This document shows, piece after piece, positions 36,500 through 48,384 of a DNA stretch of 64,000 bases. The stretch covers positions 30,186,103-30,250,102 of the forward strand of contig CM068318.1 of assembly GCA_034766995.1 (NCBI GenBank). The letters are read 5' to 3'. Origin of the DNA: Acanthacorydalis orientalis. Its lineage: Eukaryota > Arthropoda > Insecta > Megaloptera > Corydalidae. The translations under genes were made by a program, and so were the position numbers. The notes beneath the pieces were generated by a model that was not told the origin of the DNA, did no database searches, and saw only the letters and a program-made list of their open reading frames with translations. Within the stretch, counting starts at the first letter, position 1, and each line of letters opens with the position of its first letter.

Positions 36500-36765
36500 G
36501 TTTTATATTTGAAAAAAAAAATAAGTAGAAACCAAAAATATCACTGAATTGAATAAAGCAATAATTTTTTTAGTAGCTGAATTTTATTTATGATGAATTT
36601 TGTTATGTACAATCATATATTTTTCTATCATAGTATTTGCTGAAGATATATATTAATAAAAATATATTTTATTAACTAAGACAGTTAAATAAATACTATA
36701 TCAAATAAACCATAAGTTAAAAATTATAAAAGTTAATATAAAATGTTTTATTTGTTTTTGTAATA

Positions 36766-38038
36766 GGAGGTCGCATTGAAAGCCGCTGTTCACGTTTAGA
36801 CGACTCTAGATGCTAATGCTGTGGGCAGTGCCAGATGTCGCTTATGCCATTTTGAAGTGTGAATAGTTCCCAGTAAAATTCAGTTACCAGATGTCATCCT
36901 TTGTTTACACAAGTGCTTTTCTATAACCGAATTAAAATGGAACGCGATAAGTTGTTTTTCCGATGTGTACTTCTATACTACTTTAATTTGAAAAAAGGTA
37001 CAGCTGAATCTCATTAATTGCTTGTGAAAACTTATGGTGAATCTGTCCCATCGGAAACAATATGTAGATATTGATTTCGATAATTCAAAAGTGGTGATTG
37101 TGTCGTTCACGATAAACAACGACTAGATCAATCGAAAAAGTTGGAAGGTGAACAACTGCAAGCTCTGTTGGAAGAAAACTCTTCTCAAACACTCAAAGAA
37201 ATTGGCTCAACAGCTCGAAGTCGATAAATCAACCGTTTCACGACGTTTACAAGCCATGGAAAAGATCCAGAAAGAAGGGAGATATCTGCCATATGAATTG
37301 ATCTAAAATGCTATTGCTAATCGTTTAAACATATCGATTTCTTTGCTTGCAAGGCATAAAAAGAAAAGTTTCTTGTGGCGTATCATGATCGGCGATGAAA
37401 AATGGATCTATTTCGACAACCCGAAACGCAATAAATCATGGGTTGATCCTAGTCAACCATCAACGTCGACATCAAAGCGAAACATTCACGCTCACAAAGC
37501 AATGTTCTCTATTTGGTGGAAAATCGAGCGTTTTGTGTATTATGAGCTATTGAAACTGAAAGAAGTAATCATTGCCGAACGTTATCGGCAACAATTGAAT
37601 TGTTTGAATAATAATTTGATGCAAAAACGACCATCAATTATATCAAATCGCCAAAAAGTAATTCTTCTTCATGACGCTCATCCCCATGTTGCTATAGCCG
37701 TAATAAAAATACTGTCAGAGCTCGAATGGGAGGTTCTCTCGCACCAAGTATATCTTCCAGACCTGGATCCAAGCGATTAGTATCTGTTCCGATCGATGCA
37801 ACACGCTTTAGAAAATACTTATTTCCATAACTACGGAGAAGTCGAAAATTAGATTGCTGAATAGATTGGCTTAAAATACAGACCATACTTTCGTCCTGGA
37901 ATTCAACTTCTGCCAAAAAATTGGGAAACATTTATATCTTTCGAGTACAAATACTTTTCTTAATATATTCATACATTTTGTTATAGAAATAAATGCTCAA
38001 AAATCCACAAAAAAACAGCGGCTTTCAATGCAACCTCC
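36766..38038 (+). mobile_element. full-length mariner, decayed (family E)
   Basis: A 1273-bp element with both terminal repeats: left GGAGGTCGCATTGAAAGCCG... (25 bp) and right complement GGAGGTTGCATTGAAAGCCG..., with one mismatch. It is flanked by the TA target duplication (36764-36765 and 38039-38040). Length, ends and target site are exactly those of the mariner family. The transposase frame is broken, so the element is inactive, although its ends look usable by a related transposase. Confidence 0.93.
36937..37963 (+). pseudogene. mariner transposase pseudogene (family E)
   Basis: Starts MERDKLFFRCVLLYYFNLKK (ATG at 36937), typical of the mariner N-terminus, with stops soon after. LEGEQLQALLEENSSQTLKE marks the linker between the two helix-turn-helix motifs. 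The best-preserved part (37343-37780) carries the first aspartate in IGDEKWIYFDNPK, the second in VILLHDAHPHV and the third in PDLDPSD. One codon is missing after the second aspartate (HDAHPHV instead of HDNxxPHV), so the D-to-D spacing is 33 rather than 34, and the tyrosine after PSD is a TAG stop. FRSM and LLPKNWE follow to TAA at 37961-37963. Confidence 0.9.
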
Positions 38039-38044
38039 TAATAT

Positions 38045-39300
38045 TATAATCGTTTATCCGTTTCGCTTAGTACAGTGTGGAGTGTATCGGTACTAAGACT
38101 ATGATTCTTCGTTCCTCTGATTCCTCTTGGTCTTTATGGGGTGGATCGTTTTTGGAAATTTTTTTGACTTTACAAACTGACGAATTCCAGGCGCAACATA
38201 GTATCGCAGTCTTTTACCGCTCCATCAGATGTGTTTGTCAATGACTGATACCACTGTCTTATATCAAAAATTTCTAACTTTTTGTATTATATAACATAAT
38301 TATAAACTTTATCTAATGATCGTTTAAATATATTAGTGGGGGTGTTAAAGTTTTTTTATATTGTTTATCTCTCTTAAAAGAATATATATTAAAACGAATA
38401 TAAAATTATATTATACAGATATTGTACATCTATTCTATAACCTCAAAATATGTTTATAGTTGTAAAAACTATTAGCATAAGAAATAAATATTATTTAGGA
38501 TTAAAATTTAATATATTTTTACTTGTTTTGTTTATCACTATTTTGTGTTTAAACATATCTCTGAAAAATAATCGAAAAATTTAGAGGCTGCAAAATCCAT
38601 GACATCACAAAAAAGACTTCGATAATATGTTTGCGGTTGAGATTATTTGAGAAAGAAAGTTTGACTTGAGTTTAAACGTCTTAGTTTGTCGTAAAAATGT
38701 TTTAAAATCAAAACTAATATATTAAATTGTATTTCTTCATCTTTTTTTTAAATGACATATAATGCAATGTTTTACGAAATAATAAAATTGAAATAATTAA
38801 GAATATATTTAAAACAAAATAAAAGAATATCATTGCTTTTTACATAAATCTGATTTATAATATGTTGAAATAATTTTTAAAAAATATAAAATTTCCTATT
38901 AATTCCTTAATTTTTTTGTTTGCAAATAAATATTGCTTAAAATTAAAAAAAATAATGTCACATGCTTTCAAACTCTTCACTAAATGGAATACAACTTTCC
39001 GACACTGATTTCTTTCAGTTAGAGAATTGGGGTTTTCTCAAAGGTTGCTCAGATTTCAACCAAAACTTATCTTATTATAAATAAACACAATTGATATTTC
39101 ATTTTTTACCGTTTTTCGTCAAATAAATAATTTTCGACGAAACCTCTTAAATTGTTCAACAATAAGCACTTTCATATATTGTTAAAAGATATTAAGAACA
39201 TACATATTCTGTAAATTACTAATTGGGGCCAATTAATCTCTAACTCATCGTTATTGTCTATATTATCATCAAAGCGGATGAATGATTTAAATTATTGCGT
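38045..39300. other. AT-rich spacer
   Basis: About 1.25 kb. A slightly GC-richer stretch follows the mariner to about 38260; otherwise nothing recognised. Confidence 0.5.
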
Positions 39301-39305
39301 AGTAA

Positions 39306-39316
39306 TATACATATAC

Positions 39317-39351
<35 letters not shown>
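39306..39351. repeat. (CATA)n(TA)n microsatellite
   Basis: About six CATA-type units followed by about 22 bases of AT. Confidence 0.92.
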
Positions 39352-39354
39352 GTA

Positions 39355-39800
39355 ATTATGATAGAGACAATAGAAATTTAAGCAGAGAAGTCCTGCCCCT
39401 TTGTAATATGTTCAAATGCGTTCAGTTTTATAATGACAGGATGGTTAATGTATGAGTGAAAGTTCAATTGTGAATCAATCATATAATTGGTTCAATGCTT
39501 TGTTTATTGTACACATATTTTTTAAACAAAAAGAAATAGTATGTAATTTTGTAATTTTTTACGATACATTAAATTTTAGCATAAAACTTATAATTTATAA
39601 ATGAGCGGAAAAGCAAACAAGAAATGTGTGAATGTTACAATAAGCGGTACATCATTCTAGTTCGTTAAACTTTTTTTTTAAATATTTTATTATGAGCTAG
39701 CGTTGCATTTGAAAATTTACTAATTTTTCTATTTGTAATTCAGAATATTCTGTTACAGTATGACACTAAATTTGTCAAACTCGTGTCCAAGTAATATTAT
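39355..39800. other. spacer with small GC-elevated patch
   Basis: The patch at 39380-39480 (AAGTCCTGCCCCTTTG, GACAGGATGG) is more balanced in composition than its flanks. No gene recognised. Confidence 0.35.
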
Positions 39801-39802
39801 GT

Positions 39803-40364
39803 TCGTAGGATAGTAAATGCGTTTTTTGTTCTCTGAATTCTATCCTTATTTTTTTTCAATAACAGTCTCCTTTCACCGTGGTCATGTTAATATCATTTTA
39901 AAGTGCATTTTTCAGTTTACATTTTGGTAACATCGACTTTAGTTTTATTAATAATTTTGCTTCAAATTGAATTATTGAATTAAAGATGGAAAAGAAGTAA
40001 ATAAGAGTGATTTTTGCATGAGTTCAAAACTGGGGTAAACCAGCAGAAACTGCTCCAAAACTAAACGATGCTTTTGATGAGGGTGCTATAAAGGAACGTA
40101 CATTGCAATAGTGGTTGCAATAGTTTCTTGCTGGGGACGAAAGCCTTGAAGATGAAGGTCGCACGGTTTTTTTTCGGTCCATAACGACCAACTGAAGGCG
40201 CTAGTTGAATCAGAATCACACAACTCAAAAGCTTGCACAAAAGTTAAACGTTAGTCGTCTGACAGTTCAGGATCATTTAAAACAGCGAGGAAAATCAAAA
40301 AAAAGAAAAATATATATGAATTGAAATGTCATAAGCCGCAATTATTTTTCTATCAACCTAATAT
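39803..40364 (+). mobile_element. family A mariner deletion copy 3
   Basis: About 560 bp with a degraded left repeat (GGATAGTAAATGCGTTTTTT) and a well-preserved right repeat (complement TTAGGTTGATAGAAAAATAA...). The transposase start ATGGAAAAGAAG (39986) is followed by a TAA in place of the next codon. Downstream the HTH-coding stretch can be followed in shifted frames through GGGGACGAAAGCCTTGAAGA to CACACAACTCAAAAGCTTG and TTAAACGTTAGTCGTCTGAC. It then jumps at about 40300 to the 3' end. The catalytic domain is absent. Confidence 0.85.
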
Positions 40365-42060
40365 ATTACTTGTATACATTTCGTATTTTTAAAATATCAG
40401 AGTATGTAATAAAACTAAACAATATTGAGTACATTTGCGTTTATTTATTGATTACATGAATCCAATAATTGCAACACATTTTAATTGGGTACAGTTAACA
40501 TGTTAATATTCCATATATATATATATATAAATTGAAACTTAAAAAGATAATTATTGATCCGTTGGAGACATGGTCTTTATTTTGTCTCCTGATATCAAAA
40601 ATATGATGAGTGTAAATTTCTCTGTAAATTTTTATTAATGCATATCAGTATGTAATCAGTTATTTTTTTCAGTTTATGTATGATTTCTGTTTGTATAAAT
40701 AAAATTCTGAACATATTTAAAAATTTAATTCAATTTTTACTGAATCGAAATGAAAAAAATTAGCATAATTTTATTTTTCTATCAGTTAGCATATCTAAAA
40801 TCTATGTAACCTAATATATATTTTCGTTGTAAATATTCAATATAAACATGAATAAAAAATATAATATTTATACATTTACATTAAAATTGTGTAAATATAT
40901 GTCATTTCATCGATTTAGTTAAACTTTTTTGATAAAAATAATATTTTAATCATTTGATTTAGATTTACAAATTAAATAAAATATATTTATCAATTAATAA
41001 ATTATAGTATACATAATAAGAAAATATGAGATGGAGAAGTATACTCAGAAAGTAAAAAATAGCTCTTATTATTTTAATATTATTACAAAACATTTTAAGT
41101 TTTAGTCTGTTTATAAAATTAATTGAGTACCTAGGAAATGATTGATTTATATTATGTGAATTACTATACAAATGAATTCTTAAAAAAGTATTTCGTCATT
41201 ACGTTAAAACGTTACAATGCGAACATTATTTTAAGGAAATATGATTTTATCAATGTAATTACAACTTTTAGTTGAAAGTCATATTCACTTTAATATAACA
41301 CATTCATCACTCACCGTAACTGAAGTCAGAAATAGAGTACATACTATGTAACTAGGACTGTTTTATTATACAAACGTGTATATATATATATATATATAAT
41401 TGTATATGTATGAACATAAATATTCAATATTTTAAATGCGTTATCGTGACGATTTTAATGAACTAAAAAAGATTTATTATATTCCAGATGATTGATTAGA
41501 ACTGAATATGAAAAAAATGTTTTAACGATATATTCTTATTTTAATTTAAATAGATATATCTACTTTTCAATATTAGCATAAATGAATATTATTAGCTATT
41601 ATATTTCTGTCAAATTATTTTGATTGGTGAAATGTAATCATATTGTTTCGTTTTCAATTAATAAGCTGATTACTCATTCTTTAAAAATAAAATATCTCTG
41701 AATAGGAAATGTGTAAGTTTTTAAAAAAAGCGAATAGATTTAGATAATAAATAAATTGTTTAATTATACTAAATTACTAATAAAAAATTAATATTTATAA
41801 TTATATTTTATAAACTAAAAAAAAATACAAGTAAACTAACGAAAATGAGTACATTAAATATATTAAAAAATTTACAAGCAACTATAAAATTGTTCAAATA
41901 TACTCTGTTATGTGTTGGCCCATAAAAGAATAGGTATTATAATACAATACGTATATACGCACTATGTATATATATATATAAGGGATAAGGGGATATGTGA
42001 GTATGTATACTCACATACATGTAGTATAGAATAATATAGAGAACAGAAATACGGGATGAT
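40365..42060. other. AT-rich spacer
   Basis: About 1.7 kb with short AT tracts at 40515-40529, 41380-41399 and 41966-41981. No gene or element recognised. Confidence 0.55.
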
Positions 42061-42560
42061 ATGAAAGGGAACAAGCACAAGTTGCTCCATTCGTTCATTC
42101 GTTGACTAGCTGACTAAGTTGACTCGTGAGATAGAGAGTTTATAAAGTTGATCCACGGGCGCGAACAACTCTGTACCCACTTATTTTTTATACGTCGACA
42201 CGCATTTTTATAAAGCCATTGTATATTTTTACGACGCAACTTTCCTAAAATAAATACATAGTAAAAACGTGGGCTACAGACACGTTGCGTCGACGTACGA
42301 ATATACACAAAGAGGTTAATGCGGTGTAACAGATCAGACAAGTATGAAACACAAAGCTAATATCCTTAACAAACAGCCATTTTTAGCGGCTTGAGATGCG
42401 AGTACCATAAAATAAGTATAGTAGAAGAAAAAGCCACTCTTACTACTGTACTCTGTCTAGAGGGTGCGTGAAAGAAAGAGGTAATGTATGGTGTGTTGAG
42501 TTGATTCACACACTGGCTGTTGTTTTGGCCTCCAAATGGCCCGAAACATTGTATATTGAT
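42060..42560. other. GC-elevated island, 0.5 kb
   Basis: Balanced-composition stretch with several CG-rich segments (TTGATCCACGGGCGCG, CACGTTGCGTCGACG), ending against an (AT)n array. Frames of 75 and 99 codons on the minus strand are not recognisable. Candidate conserved non-coding or regulatory element. Confidence 0.38.
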
Positions 42561-42580
42561 GTGTACATGAAAATGTACAC

Positions 42581-42583
<3 letters not shown>

Positions 42584-42645
<62 letters not shown>
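42584..42645. repeat. (AT)n microsatellite
   Basis: About 62 bases of pure TA. Confidence 0.95.
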
Positions 42646-42648
<3 letters not shown>

Positions 42649-42912
42649 TTTATATACACATACACACATTCTCACTTGGGTACGTTTACAAACGTAAGCT
42701 ATAAACTTGAGTGGTGCGTTGTTTCAATTTCATGAAATATAAAGCATAAAACAAAATTCCAGTTTTTTTTTGCGAGTACAATAAATAGAGCTTTTATTAC
42801 GTAAATCTTGTAAATGTTTCTTTACTGGAAAAATATTCTTGTTGAGTTTTTCATAAATGTACTTATTAAATATTTAAATTTTGTTACTCCTTAAGTGATA
42901 CATAAACGGGGC

Positions 42913-42913
<1 letters not shown>

Positions 42914-42952
<39 letters not shown>

Positions 42953-43067
42953 TATATATATATAATATATACAAGTATATATATATATATACATAATATA
43001 TACAAGTATATATATATACATAATATATACAAGTATATATATATATATATATACATAATATAAACAA

Positions 43068-43108
<41 letters not shown>
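42914..43108. repeat. (AT)n array containing a minisatellite
   Basis: Within about 195 bases of AT repeat, a longer unit built on ATAATATATACAAG recurs four times (starts near 42962, 42992, 43020 and 43053, the last as ATAATATAAACAAG). Units are roughly 28-35 bp and differ mainly in the number of TA repeats between them. Confidence 0.9.
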
Positions 43109-43109
<1 letters not shown>

Positions 43110-44560
43110 CTCACTTTACTTTCAAATTTGGTTACAAAATACGTAAATATTCAAAAACCACAAAAAATCTTTTTCTCGGTAGTATTCTGATTGAAAATAA
43201 TATTTTTTTGTTCTTATTTTTTTAATATGTGGTTAAAAAATAATTTTGCAGAAATTGAATTATTTGGTTACTTTTCATCTCTCTTCCACTATAAAACCGT
43301 ATATTCAATATCAATCAAAACTATGTTTCAATAAAAAATATTTTCTTGCCATTTTAGAATTTTGAAGTACCAAACTTAAAATTTAAAACCGTTATATATC
43401 TTGATCAACCAGTTGGCACAACCTCACAAAATAGTAGTAAACACGATGACGTCCGAAAAGCAACTTATTTAATATACATTTTGTATTCTACCTGAAAATA
43501 CTCCTTAAGTCATGGTAATGTTTTATCAGCTTTAGAGGAAGGTGTTGTGATACATAATATTTATTATTGAATGAAATTTCCTTACATATCGAACGTTATC
43601 CTAAAATCGTAATTAATATTTCTCTATATTAAATACGATTTGATGTTTTTCGATGCATGATAAAAGCTTTATGATAAATATGCCTAGTGATATAAAAAGA
43701 AGTTGAAATACTATAATTTCAACTGAAAACAATTTTTAAAAATATTAATTCATTTTATTTTTTATTTAATAATAACATAGACACTACTGATAATAAGATA
43801 CTCATAATCTGTTTAATCTCACTGATACTCATAATAATACATCTCACTTCCTACAGTTTTCTTTTTTCGTAACAAATGTCTATTTTTGGTAACAAAAATT
43901 ATGTTATAAATTTATTCGAACGACTTCGGGTGATAAATGAGTTGCAATGTGTACCATGACATTTCTTTCTCTTCGAAAATGAAGAAAAAGAGAAATAATA
44001 GTAATAAAACAAACCCAAAAAATAATTATTGAATCAATTTTATTTCAGTTGATATATGAGAATCAAGATAATACATTCAAAAACGTAAAAAATCAAAAAA
44101 TATCGATATTTTTTATTTTTTTCTTTAAAAAAACTTTTTTTATTATTATTGTGAAACTATTTTTGAATATATGGTTACGAAATTTACTATTCAATGTTTT
44201 ACCTAACGTATACAAAAACCATAAATATTTTTTTTGTAATTTATTGCTTAATAGAGTTAATTTTTATATTAATATCATATATTCTTTAAAAAAAAAATTC
44301 ATACATAACTGGTTTACATTTTACTGATAAAGTATTTTCGAAATGAACGTTGAAAGAATTTTTTTTCGAATTATTGATTTTGTATATTTTCTTTCTATTA
44401 CCATCCGTGACATTTTTCTGATAGAATATTACTTGTAAATGATAATGAAATGAAAAACATAAACGTGTGTTTATCATTCTTAGTAAGAACAATCCAGTTA
44501 AATATACATTCAATCTGTCACTGTCTATTCGGAAAAAATACAAACATTTAACACTCGAAT
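43110..44560. other. AT-rich spacer
   Basis: About 1.45 kb. The 92- and 97-codon frames at 44049-44327 (plus) and 44286-44579 (minus) are dominated by Phe, Ile, Asn and Lys, as expected of AT-rich noise. No gene called. Confidence 0.55.
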
Positions 44561-44990
44561 CTAAATATCCCGTTTCCAATTTTCATGAGCAGATGAGGCG
44601 TCGTCCGCTCCACAAAAGGCATCAATTTAGACTATGACATAAACAGAAAGACTATTTGTTGCGTATACAGTTCTGTAGCAGTATGCCTTCCGCACGTCTC
44701 GTCTCACCTAGCGTGCAACATGGATTTGAAAACGATTTAGCGAAATTGACAAGCATTCATAATATGACATCGCAGCTGAAACGATATGGGTAGAAGATAA
44801 ATTGAAAACAAGCTCTGCCCTGCCGCATGCCCATACTAATCATTCGCTTTGGAACAAAACGCAAACACACACACATTTATGTCCACATATAGTTGTTTGT
44901 TTTTATGGTGACGGTCGTCATTTTCGATTATTGTTATTGTCGATCTTTTCGAAAATGCGTCGATTCGGTTATTGTTCTATCGACAATCTA
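44560..44990. other. GC-elevated island
   Basis: About 430 bases with CG-rich patches (GAGGCGTCGTCCGCTCC, GCCTTCCGCACGTCTCG). The plus-strand 91-codon frame from 44802 is not recognisable. Candidate conserved non-coding element. Confidence 0.35.
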
Positions 44991-45273
44991 CTATTATACA
45001 TTTTCACAACTTTTGATTGCCGCATAAAATACAATTTATGTATCGACTATAATGTATCCATTATTCTTAGAAACTGAGTATTGGATTTTTATTTCGAAAC
45101 TCGTATGCAAACGTGTAGTAATTTTATATGTACATTATATATTCATAACTCAATTTAGTTGCTGAATGAAATGTTTTTGTTTACAAACGATGTTAAATTT
45201 TATGTTCATAAATTCACCAATTCAAAAAATACGAAATAACTTCTACATATTTAAAGTTAATATTCAACGATTT

Positions 45274-45278
<5 letters not shown>

Positions 45279-45308
<30 letters not shown>

Positions 45309-45309
45309 T

Positions 45310-45340
<31 letters not shown>

Positions 45341-45370
45341 ATATATACATATGTGTGTATATATATATAG
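45279..45370. repeat. (AT)n microsatellite with TATG/TGTG variants
   Basis: About 90 bases of AT interrupted by GTATTT, TATG and GTGTGT. Confidence 0.93.
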
Positions 45371-45419
45371 GTATCTTACAAATGGGATCAGTACTTTTGT
45401 ATCCAAAATGACTAATGTA

Positions 45420-47330
45420 AAATAAACAAAACCATATAAAATACATTAAGAATTATAAGATTCTTTACGTTCCATTTATATAATAAAATATTTTTCTTTA
45501 ATTTTACTTAAAGTAACCCTTTTTATTTGATTTAATAAAATTTAGTCTCTGTTATATACATATAAGGTGTTAAACAATATACTAGATATGCTTACAACGT
45601 CTTTTTTACACATATATACTTAAAATCAACGATGGAACAATCAAATCTTTCTAAAATTCTGTAGTTCATCAAAGTCCTGTAGCATTTTTTATATGTTATT
45701 TGATATTCTCATTCGACATTTTTAGTTAAGATTTTAAGACGAACCATTATATAAAAATCTAAAGAATTTACATCCGAGGAAATTTTTATCAAAATAATTA
45801 AAACCTGTTTTCTAATTGTTTAAGGCTGATATTAGTTATTCTTAAGAAAATCCCATCTTGTCTCATAAATTTATAGCAGTAATTTTGCAAGGAATTGTTT
45901 ATATTTTAAAAACATTATTCAAACGTTAAATACAAAATGACACCAAATTATAGGAATGTTGATAATTAGCGAATAGCAGTAAAATGTTGCTATCCGCTTC
46001 AATGCGAAATTAAATGTGAAAAAAATAATTCAAGTAAAAACTTATGATATTTTACCTATCTTATAAAGGTAAAACTAAAGACGACATCATTATACAAATG
46101 TCAAAATGACGGTTTTCGACAATAATATATCAAAGGAAGAGGTTTTTAATGCAAGAGTTCTACAAAATTAGAATTTAGCACCGTAGATAATTTTTATTTA
46201 TAATTTATTTTGTACCTGTGTCCCTAGATTTCAATTACTTATTTCTTCTGCTTAAAGTCAGTATTTTTCTTTTCATTTCCACTACCGATTTCATCTATTC
46301 CAATATCTTCAGTTGGATACTCTGAGTATCCATGTATCAGATACTGAAAAAAAGTAATATTTTCAAGGAGAATATACAAGCAAACCATATATATATATAT
46401 ATGGTAAACATAACCATGTTCTCTATATTGTTCTACATAACATTTAAAAAGTTTTACGCAACAAACTTAAGATAAATATTGCCAAAAAATGTTCATTATG
46501 GAAGAGAGCTAATGAAAGAATGGATGTAGGAAATATAAGAAAGTAAAAATTGGATTGTTCAAGATTAAGAAAACTATTTGTTTATTAAAGAAACCAAACT
46601 GTGTTAATAGTTCAAAAAGAAGAGTTCAAATCTAAAAAACAAGTAGGAAAATTTTATATTAGAATAATACTAGGATAATTTTAAACACAATAATAAACTG
46701 CCAATGAATTTGTTAGTGAAATAATAGATGTATTTGTGTTTATTGATAATAAATTATAGCCATATAGGATAAAGCCAACAGGCATATTATTTGAAAAAAT
46801 AGATACATGTAATCTATACTTGATCGGTACTAAATCTCAATTCTAGCGTGAAATGATTAGTAAATTCTTCAAACAGAAATCCTATAGAAACTATTCGAGT
46901 AGAATAATAAGATTAATAAAAGTTACTATGAGATAATATAAACCATCAAACTAAAATAGTAGTAAAACATAAATCAGGACTACCTAATACATGATTTCAA
47001 ACATGTTGTCAAGTTATAGATTAATTTTTTTTAAAAAAAGTAGTATAAAAGTTTAGATAATAAATTTCAGTCACATCTATCAAACAAAATGTACCAATAT
47101 TTATTCACTGATATTTACTGCTAACAAAATAAAAAAAATATATTGAAAAAATTATATTTTCAGTTTTATTCATTACAATGTTGCAAACTCGTTATATCGA
47201 TCCTTTTTTATTAAATCCTTCTACGCTTCTTAAAAACATATATTATTTATTAAACTAAAGTACTTTACACAATTACAGTTAATTTTTTTTGTATGTTTCT
47301 TCAAGTTGACTAGTTAAACTTTGAAACCCT
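45420..47330. other. AT-rich spacer with palindromes
   Basis: About 1.9 kb without a recognisable gene. Two adjacent palindromes lie at 46315-46331 (GGATACTC-T-GAGTATCC) and 46334-46344 (GTATCAGATAC). A 22-bp palindrome with an (AT) core (ACCATAT...ATATGGT) lies at 46384-46405. Confidence 0.55.
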
Positions 47331-47373
47331 ATATATATATATACATATATCTCAGGAAAACCCTAACAGGAGG

Positions 47374-47378
<5 letters not shown>

Positions 47379-47422
<44 letters not shown>
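47379..47422. repeat. (AT)n microsatellite abutting a mariner end
   Basis: About 44 bases of AT that run right into the left terminal repeat of the mariner at 47419. The four outermost bases expected for that repeat (CGAG) read ATAT here. Confidence 0.93.
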
Positions 47423-47425
<3 letters not shown>

Positions 47426-48339
47426 AGACAATTAAGTAATGCGACCGATTTTTTTCTCGGCCTGTGGTAACACTGCGAACCTGTAACTCCGCCACCGTAA
47501 TAGCAGATCCCTACTCTCTCGATTGAGACCTTGACCACCCTCATACGATCATTTCTTCGCCAGCTGTTTCGTGTTTTGCAACAACGCGCGAGTAGTGCAT
47601 GTCACGAAGCCCACCGAATGAACATCGCTCAAGATTGTCTCGAGCAGGTTGAAAGTGATCCTACTCTTCTCGATCGAGTTATTACTGGTGATGAAAGTTG
47701 GTTCTTTCAATATGACCTCGAAACTAAACGACAAAGCCAACAGTGGCTGTCCCCTGGAGCACCAAGGCCAAAGAAGGCGAGAATGAGCAAGTCCAAAGTG
47801 AAAACCATGTTGATTTGCTTCTTCGACAGCAAAGTGGTGGTTCACAAAGAGTTCGTACCACCTGGACAAACCGTAAATCAAGTATTCTACCGCAATGTGC
47901 TCGAAAAATTAAGAAAAAGGGTGCTCAGAGTGCGTCCAGAGATCGCGAAGACTTGGGTTCTGCATCACGACAATGCTCCCTGTCACAGTGCGTTCAGTGT
48001 CTCTCAGTTTTTGGCGTCTAAAGGCATCGCAACGTTACCACAACCGCCCTATTCACTGGACATGTCGCCCTGCGACTTTTTCCTATTCCCCCATATGAAA
48101 AAATTCGTCAAAGGTCGACATTTTGACTCCGTTGAAGATATCCAAAAATCTGTGACGAGGGTACTCGGAGAGGTCCCACAAGAAGTGTTCCAGAATTGTT
48201 ACGAAAACTGGAAAACTCGCTGGAATAAGTGTATAGATGCGGGAGGGGACTACTTTGAAGGGGATCGCAGCGATGTACCTTAATTTTTAAATATACTCGA
48301 TTTTTGAATTTTGTCGCATTACTTAATTGTCTGACCTCG
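47419..48339 (+). mobile_element. non-autonomous mariner, family B copy 1
   Basis: A 921-bp element. The right end (complement CGAGGTCAGACAATTAAGTA...) is intact and followed by TA. The left end keeps 23 bp (GTCAGACAATTAAGTAATGC...) but has lost its first four bases to the adjacent (AT)n tract. It is about 0.35 kb shorter than a complete mariner because the segment encoding the N-terminal DNA-binding domain is missing. An inverted, almost identical copy lies at 51041-51962. Confidence 0.93.
47618..48283 (+). CDS. mariner transposase, catalytic half only, intact frame
   Basis: The first ATG (47618) opens 221 codons ending in TAA. The frame is open further upstream to 47531, but without an ATG, so I prefer this start. 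The protein is the catalytic domain of a mariner transposase. VITGDESWFFQYD carries the first Asp (residue 25), HHDNAPCHSAF the second (118) and YSLDMSPCDFFLFP the third (153). Exactly 34 residues separate the last two, the D,D34D signature. SPGAPRPKKARMSKSKVK and HKEFVPPGQTVN are conserved family blocks, and the C-terminus ends GGDYFEGDRSDVP. The bipartite helix-turn-helix that recognises the element ends is absent, as is the linker before it, so binding and self-mobilisation are not expected. No frameshift or stop interrupts it, which suggests recent insertion. Whether it is transcribed is unknown; I see no promoter. Confidence 0.85.
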   Translation: MNIAQDCLEQVESDPTLLDRVITGDESWFFQYDLETKRQSQQWLSPGAPRPKKARMSKSKVKTMLICFFDSKVVVHKEFVPPGQTVNQVFYRNVLEKLRKRVLRVRPEIAKTWVLHHDNAPCHSAFSVSQFLASKGIATLPQPPYSLDMSPCDFFLFPHMKKFVKGRHFDSVEDIQKSVTRVLGEVPQEVFQNCYENWKTRWNKCIDAGGDYFEGDRSDVP

Positions 48340-48384
48340 TATATATATATATATATAGTTATTTACACATACTCACACACTATA

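Noticed and set aside
42962..43070. Regularly spaced repeats that might suggest a CRISPR-like array
   Set aside because: Spacers are only variable-length TA repeat; it is a minisatellite in eukaryotic DNA.
44049..44579. 92- and 97-codon frames on opposite strands
   Set aside because: Composition is Phe/Ile/Asn/Lys-rich as expected from AT-rich non-coding DNA; no motif or signal.
47549..47881. 110-codon minus-strand frame (and the 106-codon mirror at 51511-51831)
   Set aside because: Both are antisense shadows of the family B catalytic domain; the same shadow appears in both copies because the copies are nearly identical.
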